NCBI GenBank assembly: GCA_947478315.1
Contig: CANJWF010000056.1
Span: forward strand, 1 to 7,561
Source of the DNA: Sphingobacteriaceae bacterium
Lineage (GTDB): Bacteria; Bacteroidota; Bacteroidia; Sphingobacteriales; Sphingobacteriaceae
Length of the DNA: 7,561 nt
Reading direction: 5' to 3'
The notes below the pieces were generated by a model that saw nothing but the letters and a program-made list of their open reading frames with translations, had not been told where the DNA came from and did not search any database. A program made the translations under genes and the position numbers. Below, one piece after another: positions 1 to 6,552 of the stretch. The stretch's first letter is position 1; each line of letters begins with the position of its first letter.

Positions 1-1698
1 GCGGTGCTGTTCAAGGACGACCGTCTTGTCGCTGCGGTTTCCGATGAGCGCCTGTCGCGCATCAAGAACGACGGCGGCAAACTGTCCGATCTCGCGATCA
101 ACGAGGTGTTGCGACTTTCCGGGAGCAGCCGTGCGGAAATAGAGAATCTGGCGCTGCTTTACACGTTTTTTCCGGAAGAGTATTTCGTCCGTGAAAACTG
201 GTTCAAGGAGTTGGAGCGGCGCCTGCACCGGATGCGCCGGGCGCGCGCCGGCGGTGAGCGGCCGCAAATGTTGCTGTCTAATTTCCTAGAACGACTGCAG
301 GCGCGCGGAAAGTCATTCGGCGATCATTTCCTGCAGTCGAAATTCTTACGCGGTGAAGGGTTTAGTCGCGCCTCAGCGACCTTCTTCGACCATCATGATT
401 CCCATGCCCTGGCCGCCGCCTATTACTCCGGATTTTCCGATTGTGCCGTCATTACCATGGATGGCAATGGCGACTGGAATATCAGCCATACCTCCGGGCT
501 GTGGCGTGATGGACGTTATGAGCGCCAGAACGTTACCGATGCATTCGGCGCATCAGCTGGGGTGTTTTACGGGCATATCACCGAATTGCTCGGGTTTCGT
601 GTCATGCGCCACGAAGGCAAGGTGGTTGGCCTGGCGGCGATGGGTGATCCCGAGCCGCTGCGTGAAACCTTCCTGCGGGCTTTTCGCCTGAGCGATGATG
701 GAACGCGCTTTGATTCGGAGTTTGCCGGCCAGCCCCAAGCCGAAGGTCGGCGTTATGCCTTCCTCAAACAGGCCATCGTCGGCCACAGCCGTGAAAACGT
801 GTCCGCAGCCGCGCAGCAGGTGCTGGAGGAGGTTGCTGTCGATCTGGTGCAGAAATATCTGGTTCGGACCGGAATGCGCCGCGTGTCGCTGAACGGCGGA
901 GTATTCGCCAACGTCAAGCTTAACCAGCGCATTGCAGCGCTGCCGGAAGTGGACAGCATTTTCGTGTTTCCTGCAATGAGCGATACCGGAAATAGTGTCG
1001 GCGCGGCATTACTAGAAATGGCGCGCCTGCGGCCCGACAGCATGCGCAATACGAGCCCTCTACACGATGTGTATTGGGGGCCAACCTATGGCGACGCAGA
1101 AATACTGGCCGCCCTGGGAAATGTCAACCTCGTTGCCGAGAAGCTCGATGAGGCTGCTCTTGTCGCCATCGCGGCGAAGGCCATACACGAAGGGCGTATC
1201 GTCGGCTGGTTCCAGGGGCGGATGGAGTTCGGGCCGCGCGCCCTGGGTAACCGCTCGATGCTGGCACGACCAACGGAGTCGGCCATCAACAACTGGCTCA
1301 ACGAGAGGCTCGATCGCTCGGAATTCATGCCGTTTGCGCCCAGCGTTCTGGCCGAACACGCCGACGGGATTTTCAAGAATGTCGACAAGGCCCGCCATAC
1401 CGCTGAATTCATGACGGTCACTTTTGATGTGCGCGAAGAATGGCTGTCACGCATACCTGCCGTGGTGCATGTCGATGGCACCGCCCGGCCGCAACTGGTG
1501 CGCGCCGAAGTGAATCCGCTCTACCACAGGCTCATATCGGCTTATCATGCGCTCTCGGGAATACCGCTTGTGCTGAACACCAGTTTTAACGTGCACGAGG
1601 AACCGATTGTCTGTGCGCCGGTCGAGGCGATTCGTGCTTTTACCGAAAAGCGCGTCGATTGCCTTGCCGTCGGACCTTACTGGCTCGCCCATCCATGA
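1..1698 (+). CDS. NodU/CmcH-family carbamoyltransferase (5' partial)
   Basis: This enzyme probably transfers a carbamoyl group from carbamoyl phosphate, via a carbamoyl-adenylate, to a hydroxyl of a sugar in the cytoplasm. The N-terminal TsaD-like domain shows the metal-binding HHDSH cluster (nt 391-405) and a DGNGDW nucleotide-binding loop (nt 460-477). Next come NGGVFANVKLNQ and SDTGNSVGAAL. The C-terminal domain carries EFGPRALGNRS (nt 1225-1257), HVDGTARPQLV (nt 1468-1500) and LNTSFNVHEEPIV (from nt 1573). All are family hallmarks. The reading frame is open to base 1, and the first visible residues align with the part of the family just after the usual N-terminal 'GIS..HDSA' strand. The start therefore lies roughly 15-25 codons upstream, and the GTG at base 4 is not the true start. 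With about 565 residues visible, the protein is nearly complete. Its stop overlaps the next gene by 4 bases. The glycan acceptor is inferred from the neighbouring genes. The family assignment is secure and the substrate is unknown. Confidence 0.95.
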   Translation, partial: AVLFKDDRLVAAVSDERLSRIKNDGGKLSDLAINEVLRLSGSSRAEIENLALLYTFFPEEYFVRENWFKELERRLHRMRRARAGGERPQMLLSNFLERLQARGKSFGDHFLQSKFLRGEGFSRASATFFDHHDSHALAAAYYSGFSDCAVITMDGNGDWNISHTSGLWRDGRYERQNVTDAFGASAGVFYGHITELLGFRVMRHEGKVVGLAAMGDPEPLRETFLRAFRLSDDGTRFDSEFAGQPQAEGRRYAFLKQAIVGHSRENVSAAAQQVLEEVAVDLVQKYLVRTGMRRVSLNGGVFANVKLNQRIAALPEVDSIFVFPAMSDTGNSVGAALLEMARLRPDSMRNTSPLHDVYWGPTYGDAEILAALGNVNLVAEKLDEAALVAIAAKAIHEGRIVGWFQGRMEFGPRALGNRSMLARPTESAINNWLNERLDRSEFMPFAPSVLAEHADGIFKNVDKARHTAEFMTVTFDVREEWLSRIPAVVHVDGTARPQLVRAEVNPLYHRLISAYHALSGIPLVLNTSFNVHEEPIVCAPVEAIRAFTEKRVDCLAVGPYWLAHP

Positions 1699-2435
1699 AT
1701 ACCGCCAACGACCAGAAAATCCGCGCCCTTGCCACCGATGACCATTATTCGGCGGTATTAAAGCTGTTTGAAGGTGCGCCGCGCGGGCGGATTCTCGATG
1801 TGCCGGCAGGGCACGGATCGTTTGCGCAAGAGCTGCTCCAGCTTGGCTACGATGATATCCATTGCCTTGATATCAACGCGGACGCGTTTGTGCTAAAGGA
1901 CGAGCGTGTTCACTTCCAGCAGCATGACGTGAAGGACGCGCTGCCATTCCCGGACAGCTATTTTGATCATGTGTTTAGCATCGAGGGCATCGAGCATTTT
2001 CAAAATCCGTGGACCTTCACCAGCGAATTGTGCCGGGTACTCAAGCCGAGCGGCAGGATGTATATCAGCACACCCAATACCTTTTCCGTCGATGCCCGCA
2101 TCAAATACCTGGTGGCAGGCTATTTCCCACGATTCAAACCGCTGATGCAGCAACCGGACAAGGTGATGGATCAACCGGTGGACGACGCCCATATCAGCCC
2201 GATTTACTTCTGGCAACTGCACTACTTCATGATGCTGGGGGGGGTGAGCATCGAACGCGTCAACACCAACGCCTATTTTTACAAACCGCAATGGATCAAG
2301 CGGGTGATGGAAAACTGGATCGCCGCCGTTATCCGCAATAACATCAAGAAGCGCGGCTTTCCCGATCGCGGCGTGACTTCCGAGGCGATGCTGTTCGGCG
2401 ACTGCATCATCATCGAGGGTAAGAAAGCGGCGTGA
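1695..2435 (+). CDS. Class I SAM-dependent methyltransferase (Methyltransf_11 type)
   Basis: This is a 246-residue cytoplasmic methyltransferase using S-adenosylmethionine. Motif I is ILDVPAGHG (residues 33-41), a DVPAG variant of the usual DxGxG loop. Asp59 in CLDIN fits the acidic residue that binds the SAM ribose. Asp78 in QQHDV and the FDHVFSIEGIEH block (90-101) match motifs III and IV, followed by LCRVLKPSGRMYISTPN. The C-terminal third (SPIYFWQLHYFM onward) is the variable region that usually sets substrate. The chosen start is the ATG at 1695, which overlaps the preceding TGA stop as ATGA. An in-frame ATG at 1659 would add 12 residues deep inside the upstream gene and is less likely. 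No strong ribosome-binding site precedes 1695, consistent with translational coupling. The position between a carbamoyltransferase and glycosyltransferases suggests sugar O- or N-methylation, which is inferred. An eight-G run lies at codons 181-184. Confidence 0.9.
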   Translation: MNTANDQKIRALATDDHYSAVLKLFEGAPRGRILDVPAGHGSFAQELLQLGYDDIHCLDINADAFVLKDERVHFQQHDVKDALPFPDSYFDHVFSIEGIEHFQNPWTFTSELCRVLKPSGRMYISTPNTFSVDARIKYLVAGYFPRFKPLMQQPDKVMDQPVDDAHISPIYFWQLHYFMMLGGVSIERVNTNAYFYKPQWIKRVMENWIAAVIRNNIKKRGFPDRGVTSEAMLFGDCIIIEGKKAA

Positions 2436-3550
2436 CCCTGCTCTACGCCTTCCCCGAGCCGCTTCCCCTGGATCGGGCGCGAGGCGTGCAGGTCGCCCAT
2501 ACCGTCACCGACCTGGCGCGACTTGGCGTGCCGGTGGAGTTGGCCTACGTTCCCGTACCGACTTTGAATCCGCTTACGTTTTATGGCTTGGCTGTACCGG
2601 GGGGGCTTACCCTTACTCCGCTGTCTCGCTCCCTGCCGTGGCCGTTCGAGCGGGTGCATTCCAACCGACTTTTCCTGATGCGACTTGCGGGGCGTATTGA
2701 GGCCTCCCCGCGCGCTACGCTTTTTGTAAGGCATCTCAAGCTTGCCGCGATGTTGCTCACGCGCTATCCGGAGCGAAAACTCGTCTATGAGGCGCATGAG
2801 GTGTTCAGTGATACGGGTACGCTGGATCGACGCGAAGCCAACTTGGTTATGGAGGCGCTGGTAATGCGCAAGGCCGCGCTAGTGCTGGCCAACTCTGCGG
2901 CGACTGCCAGGAGGCTGGGCGAGTTGCATGGCGGACGCGGGGTAGAAGTGCTGGCAAACGGCGTCGACTGGCCGGAGGTGATTCCGCATAAAGACTGGCC
3001 TCACGCAGGGCTGAATATTGTCTATGCCGGTAGCCTGTTCGGCTGGAAGGGAGTGGAAGACCTCGTCGCCGCTGCCGCGACACTGCCTGGATGCCGCATT
3101 ACTATTATCGGTGGAAGCGAGGCGCAGGTTGCGCGCCTGCGCGCGAGCGCGCCATCGGGCGGGGCGCAGTTGGTGTTTCGCGGCCAGTTGTCCCATGCGG
3201 AGGTGGCGCATGCGCTGCAGGCGGCCTGCATTGCAGTATTGCCAAATCGCGATGAACCGGACAGTCGGTTCACCTCGCCAATTAAACTATTTGAATACAT
3301 GGCTGCGGGGTGTGCGGTGGTGGCGAGCGACTTGCCGGCGCTGCGCGACGTGCTCTCCGCGGATGACGTGGCATGGGCCCAGGCGGGTGATTCCGCAACC
3401 CTTGCGGCAGGAATCCGCGCATTGGCCGTCGACCCAGAGCGCGCCCGCCGAATCGGTGAGAATCTGCGTGAGAAAGCGCGCACCTATACGTGGCGGGCTC
3501 GGGCAGAAAAGCTGGCGGCCCTGCTCGCATCGGTGGATTCGTCATCGTGA
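2432..3550 (+). CDS. GT4-family glycosyltransferase (GT-B fold)
   Basis: This 372-residue enzyme probably transfers a sugar from a nucleotide-sugar donor to the growing lipid-linked glycan at the inner face of the cytoplasmic membrane. The N-terminal Rossmann half begins with RGVQVAHTVTDLARLG and contains YEAHEVFSD (from Tyr119). The linker ends in VLANGVDW. The C-terminal donor-binding half begins at VYAGSLFGWKG (Tyr198 to Gly207) and contains SPIKLFEYMAAG, with Glu288 as the conserved nucleotide-sugar contact. The first glutamate of the classical EX7E motif is absent (position 280 is Phe), as in other GT4 members with the SPxKxFEYMA form. Translation starts at GTG 2432, overlapping the previous TGA as GTGA, with a possible GAGGGT ribosome-binding site at 2415-2420. 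The length is normal for the family. There is no signal peptide or membrane segment. Donor, acceptor and linkage cannot be read from sequence. A seven-G run at 2599-2605 is discussed separately. Confidence 0.93.
   Translation: MTLLYAFPEPLPLDRARGVQVAHTVTDLARLGVPVELAYVPVPTLNPLTFYGLAVPGGLTLTPLSRSLPWPFERVHSNRLFLMRLAGRIEASPRATLFVRHLKLAAMLLTRYPERKLVYEAHEVFSDTGTLDRREANLVMEALVMRKAALVLANSAATARRLGELHGGRGVEVLANGVDWPEVIPHKDWPHAGLNIVYAGSLFGWKGVEDLVAAAATLPGCRITIIGGSEAQVARLRASAPSGGAQLVFRGQLSHAEVAHALQAACIAVLPNRDEPDSRFTSPIKLFEYMAAGCAVVASDLPALRDVLSADDVAWAQAGDSATLAAGIRALAVDPERARRIGENLREKARTYTWRARAEKLAALLASVDSSS
3532..3537 (+). promoter_or_regulatory. Ribosome-binding site for the GT9 gene
   Basis: GGTGGA lies 9 bases before GTG 3547. 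It supports the GTGA-overlap start over the upstream in-frame ATG at 3490. Confidence 0.5.
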
Positions 3551-4581
3551 CCGACGCCGCCACGCCGTCCAGCTTTCTGGTGATACGCCGTGACAATATT
3601 GGCGACTTGGTCTGCACGACGCCTTTAATAGCCGCCCTGCGTTCGCGCTACCCGGACGCCTGGATCGGCGCGCTGGTCAATCGATATGCCGAGCCGGTAC
3701 TGACGGGGAATCCCGATCTTGACGCAGTGTTCAGCTACCAGAAAGCCAAGCACCGCGCGCCCGGCGAGTCGGCGTTCGGCCTCTATGCTCAGCGTTTGCG
3801 TATGCTCCTGGGGTTGCGCCGGCGCGCCATAGACACAGTGATTCTTGCTTCGCCCGGCTACCAGGCCAGTGCCGAGCGCTTCGCGCGCTGGGTGAAGCCG
3901 CGCCACATCATTGGTTTTGATAATGGTTCGGGGTTGGCGGACAAAACCGTAGCGGCCCAAACCGGGGGAATGCTGCATCAGGTCGAGAACAATTTTCGTC
4001 TACTGACCACGCTGGGTATCGAGGGCCCTCCGCCGGCACTGAAGCTCGTCCCCGATCCCGCCTTGGTTGAGGCATACAAGAAGAAAATGCCTGCGGCGGG
4101 TGGGCCGGTCGTTGGCGTGCATATCAGCGCGCGCGAGGCCGACCGTCGCTGGCCTGATGCGTGTTTCGTCGAACTGATTACGACGTTAATCGGACAGCAT
4201 CACGCTACGGTGGTGCTGACATGGGCGCCAGGTAGTCGCGACAATCCGCGTTTTCCCGGCGACGATGACAGCGCGCGAGAAATCGCTGTGCGCTGCGCCG
4301 GCGATCACTTGCTGGTGCTGCCAACAGCAGGTCTGGCGCAACTGATTGCAGGCCTGGCGGTCTGCGACTCTGTCATCTGTAGTGACGGAGGGCCGGTGCA
4401 CCTTGCGGCGGCATTGGGAAAACCGGTGGTGAGCTTGTTTGGCAGTGAGCGTCCGGAACTGTGGCATCCGTGGGGCGTGCCATACCGGCTGCTTCAGCCG
4501 GTAAGCCATCAGGTGCGGGATATCACCGTGGATGAAGTACTCGCGGCATGGAAAGAATTGCGCCCCGTCGTTGCAAAATAG
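3547..4581 (+). CDS. GT9-family glycosyltransferase (ADP-heptose:LPS heptosyltransferase-like)
   Basis: This is a 344-residue GT-B glycosyltransferase of the WaaC/WaaF/RfaF superfamily. The N-terminal signature FLVIRRDNIGDLVCTTPLI (from about residue 10) is the typical RxDxIGDxVxTTP motif. The C-terminal signature SDGGPVHLAAALGKPVVSLFG (from residue 279) corresponds to the family's (N/S)DxGPxHLAxALGxP donor-binding segment and is followed by W-x-P-W-G. The chosen start is GTG 3547, which overlaps the preceding TGA as GTGA and has a GGTGGA ribosome-binding site 9 bases upstream. An in-frame ATG at 3490 would add 19 residues inside the GT4 gene, ahead of the point where family members normally begin. 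It is the last gene of the plus-strand operon. True heptosyltransferases act on the lipid A core, but GT9 enzymes also occur in O-antigen and exopolysaccharide loci. The sugar transferred is therefore open, and heptose is only one possibility. Confidence 0.93.
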   Translation: MTDAATPSSFLVIRRDNIGDLVCTTPLIAALRSRYPDAWIGALVNRYAEPVLTGNPDLDAVFSYQKAKHRAPGESAFGLYAQRLRMLLGLRRRAIDTVILASPGYQASAERFARWVKPRHIIGFDNGSGLADKTVAAQTGGMLHQVENNFRLLTTLGIEGPPPALKLVPDPALVEAYKKKMPAAGGPVVGVHISAREADRRWPDACFVELITTLIGQHHATVVLTWAPGSRDNPRFPGDDDSAREIAVRCAGDHLLVLPTAGLAQLIAGLAVCDSVICSDGGPVHLAAALGKPVVSLFGSERPELWHPWGVPYRLLQPVSHQVRDITVDEVLAAWKELRPVVAK

Positions 4582-4593
4582 GTATCGCACTGC

Positions 4594-4640
4594 TGGAACG
4601 ATTAATTCCATGACTTGGAAAGTCACATTGGACGTGACTT
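4594..4640. repeat. Interleaved short inverted repeats (mutually exclusive hairpins)
   Basis: Just after the stop of the plus-strand operon, several perfect arms compete for the same partners. TGGAA (4594-4598) can pair with TTCCA (4606-4610), which can instead pair with TGGAA (4616-4620). TGACTT (4611-4616) pairs with AAGTCA (4620-4625) across a GGA loop. AAGTCAC (4620-4626) alternatively pairs with GTGACTT (4634-4640) across a 7-base loop. None is followed by a U-tract on the + strand, so this is not a standard intrinsic terminator. It may stabilise the 3' end of the operon mRNA, help Rho-dependent ending, or be a protein-binding dyad. The repeats are directly visible and the role is unknown. 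Confidence 0.6.
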
Positions 4641-4659
4641 ATACTGCGACTAGAGTGAT

Positions 4660-4682
4660 AAAAAACTCGCATCCAATGCGAG
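4660..4682 (-). terminator. Intrinsic terminator of the wbpL-wbpM-like operon
   Basis: Read on the minus strand, a perfect 7-bp stem CTCGCAT / ATGCGAG with a 3-base TGG loop (4666-4682) is followed directly by six T residues (4665-4660). It begins 28 bases after the TAA stop of the dehydratase gene (4711-4713). This is a textbook Rho-independent terminator. The + strand has no T-run after the same stem, so it should act in one direction only. Confidence 0.85.
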
Positions 4683-4709
4683 GTCGCTGGAGTATGTCCT
4701 GGGTCAGCG

Positions 4710-4726
4710 CTTAGCTTGCGGCTAAG
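4710..4726 (-). repeat. Small hairpin over the dehydratase stop codon
   Basis: CTTAGC (4710-4715) and GCTAAG (4721-4726) form a 6-bp stem with a 5-base loop that includes the TAA stop of the minus-strand gene. There is no T-run after it, so it is probably not a terminator. It may be incidental. Confidence 0.3.
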
Positions 4727-6552
4727 TCCGTCCTTGCAGTGTGCGGGATATATTCGGGAAGCAAGGCCTTCAGTCTTGCGCGCACCTCACTGTCTGCTGG
4801 TTGCGCCGGCTGTTCCAGCCAGAGCGCCAGGTCATCGCGCCAGGCCATATCGGGACGCGCGTTGGTTTTGGCGATACGCAATTTCGGATGCGGAGTGGGC
4901 AAGGTCTGTTCGCTATCGGCAAGAAGCTCTTCGTACAGCTTCTCACCAGCACGCAAACCCGTGAACTCGATACGGATGTCCTGTTCCGAGAATCCCGACA
5001 ACCGGATCAGGTCGCGCGCCAGATCGACAATCTTCACCGGATCGCCCATATCCAGAACAAATATTTCCCCGCCCGCTCCCATCAGTCCGGCTTGGAGCAC
5101 CAGTTGCGCCGCCTCCGGAATGGACATGAAATAGCGCGTGATTTCCGGATGTGTGACGGTAATTGGCCCGCCACGTGCGATTTGCTCGCGGAATTTCGGT
5201 ATGACGCTGCCGGTTGAGCCAAGTACATTGCCGAAACGAACTACGACAAAACGCGTGGCTTCAGCATTGAGGCTGTGACAGACCAGTTCTGCAACGCGTT
5301 TGGATGCCCCCATCACATTGGTCGGGTTGACCGCTTTGTCGGTGGAGATCAGCACGAATTTTTCAACGCCACTTTCGATGGCCGCTCTTGCGACCGCCAG
5401 TGTGCCGGCGACATTATTGCGCACCGCTTCCCAGGCGTTGAGCTCCTCCATCAGCGGCACATGCTTGTATGCGGCGGCATGGAACACGATTGCCGGACGG
5501 TACTGGCGCATAAGCGTGGTCAGGCGGGCGGCATCTTTGACGTCGCCGATGACGCAGGCAATCTTCCGCTCAGGGAAATTCCGCACGAACTCCTGTTCAA
5601 GGTTGTATAAGGCCAGTTCGTTTGAATCGAGGAATACCAGGCACGAAGGGGCGAAGCGCTCGATTTGCCGGCACAACTCGGCTCCTATCGATCCGCCGGC
5701 ACCGGTCACCATGACCGTGCGCCCGCTTATCCATTCGCGCAGTCCCTCACTGTCTAGAATGACCGGGTCACGGCCGAGCAGGTCATCGAGTTCCACTTTG
5801 CGTATCTGCGATACGGTGATTTTCCCGCTCATGATGTCGTCGTATGAAGGCACGGTCATGGCGGTCAAGCCCGCTTGTGTGCATAGCTGCAATGCTCGAC
5901 GCCGCACAGTGTGGGATTGTCCCGGCATGGCAATGATCGCGTGCTTCACACCCAATCTTCGAGCTTGATCGGCCAGCGAATCGAACCCGGCAAGCACTGT
6001 TACGCCCTGAATTTGCCGATTGTGCTTTGCCGGATTGTCGTCCAGGATGCCCACAACACGCCATTCATGGCTTCGGGCAAGATTTTTCATCAAGTCAACC
6101 GCAGCATCTCCGGCGCCGAGGATTAACACTGATCGGCCGTTGGTGCCTTGGCGCAGGCGCTGCTCTTTCCAAGCCCGATAGGTAACTCGGCTGCCGCCCA
6201 TGAACATGATTAGTAGCACAGGATAGAGTACAAGTACCGAGCGCGGAATATTTGGTATTTCCCGGAAATACATCAACGCCGAGATGGTCGTGGCGGTCGT
6301 TGCTGCCATCATCAAGATGCGTTTGATATCCGGAATACTTGCATAGCGCCAGATGCCGCGATAGAGACCGAAGCTCCAGAACAATGCGCACTGAAGAGGC
6401 AATAACCAGGCAAGCACGTCAACCATGCTGGACATGAAATTCTCAGGCACGTCAAAATTGAAGCGCAGGTAAAACGACAATACCCACGCCGCAATCGCTA
6501 CGAAGGCATCGTGGCTGAACGCGGCCAGAGAGCGGCGATCAGGTAGCTTCAT
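4711..6552 (-). CDS. wbpM: WbpM/CapD-type UDP-GlcNAc 4,6-dehydratase, membrane-anchored
   Basis: This 613-residue inner-membrane enzyme probably converts UDP-GlcNAc to UDP-4-keto-6-deoxy-GlcNAc, the precursor of QuiNAc, FucNAc or bacillosamine-type sugars. The N-terminus has about four hydrophobic segments (roughly residues 10-30, 45-65, 76-96 and 104-120). A first nucleotide-binding fold follows, with LILGAGDAAVDL (from residue 143). The catalytic SDR domain begins at TGAGGSIG (283-290, NAD binding) and continues with HAAAYKHVP (358-366), STDKAVNP (403-410) and NVMGASK (412-418). Met414 and Lys418 give the M-x-x-x-K form, where ordinary SDR enzymes have Tyr; WbpM-type enzymes share this. RFGNVLGSTGSV and LRAGEKLYEELL complete the family pattern. 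The length is that of full WbpM rather than the short FlaA1/PseB form. The ATG at 6552 overlaps the end of the upstream transferase gene by 14 bases, so translation is probably coupled. The family call is firm. The exact epimer produced is inferred. Confidence 0.95.
   Translation of the reverse strand: MKLPDRRSLAAFSHDAFVAIAAWVLSFYLRFNFDVPENFMSSMVDVLAWLLPLQCALFWSFGLYRGIWRYASIPDIKRILMMAATTATTISALMYFREIPNIPRSVLVLYPVLLIMFMGGSRVTYRAWKEQRLRQGTNGRSVLILGAGDAAVDLMKNLARSHEWRVVGILDDNPAKHNRQIQGVTVLAGFDSLADQARRLGVKHAIIAMPGQSHTVRRRALQLCTQAGLTAMTVPSYDDIMSGKITVSQIRKVELDDLLGRDPVILDSEGLREWISGRTVMVTGAGGSIGAELCRQIERFAPSCLVFLDSNELALYNLEQEFVRNFPERKIACVIGDVKDAARLTTLMRQYRPAIVFHAAAYKHVPLMEELNAWEAVRNNVAGTLAVARAAIESGVEKFVLISTDKAVNPTNVMGASKRVAELVCHSLNAEATRFVVVRFGNVLGSTGSVIPKFREQIARGGPITVTHPEITRYFMSIPEAAQLVLQAGLMGAGGEIFVLDMGDPVKIVDLARDLIRLSGFSEQDIRIEFTGLRAGEKLYEELLADSEQTLPTPHPKLRIAKTNARPDMAWRDDLALWLEQPAQPADSEVRARLKALLPEYIPHTARTDLAAS

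Noticed and set aside
1573..1608. HEEP instead of the x-G-E-P seen in some carbamoyltransferases
   Set aside because: This position varies in the family, with forms such as NENEP. All catalytic and metal-binding motifs are intact, so it does not indicate loss of function.
3122..3142. Perfect 7-bp inverted repeat (GCGCAGG / CCTGCGC) in the GT4 gene
   Set aside because: It lies inside well-supported coding sequence for an Arg/Ala-rich helix with GC-rich codons, with no T-run or link to a gene boundary. It is likely chance.
3269..3310. Missing first Glu of the EX7E motif in the GT4 enzyme
   Set aside because: The SPxKxFEYMA form without the first Glu is common among GT4 polysaccharide enzymes, and the second Glu (288) is present. 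It is not evidence of inactivation.
4615..4645. Possible promoter with TTGGAA and TATACT
   Set aside because: The spacer is 19 bases, the -35 match is weak, and no plus-strand gene lies downstream. The bases are also part of the inverted-repeat cluster.
4685..4709. CGCTG / CAGCG stem as a plus-strand terminator
   Set aside because: It has only 5 bp with a 15-base loop and no T-run after it.
5300..5968. A 222-codon open frame on the + strand inside the dehydratase gene
   Set aside because: It is opposite a strongly supported coding frame, its translation has no recognisable domain and a low-complexity Ser/Arg/Thr-rich composition, and it lacks a convincing start. It is a shadow of the GC-rich gene on the other strand.
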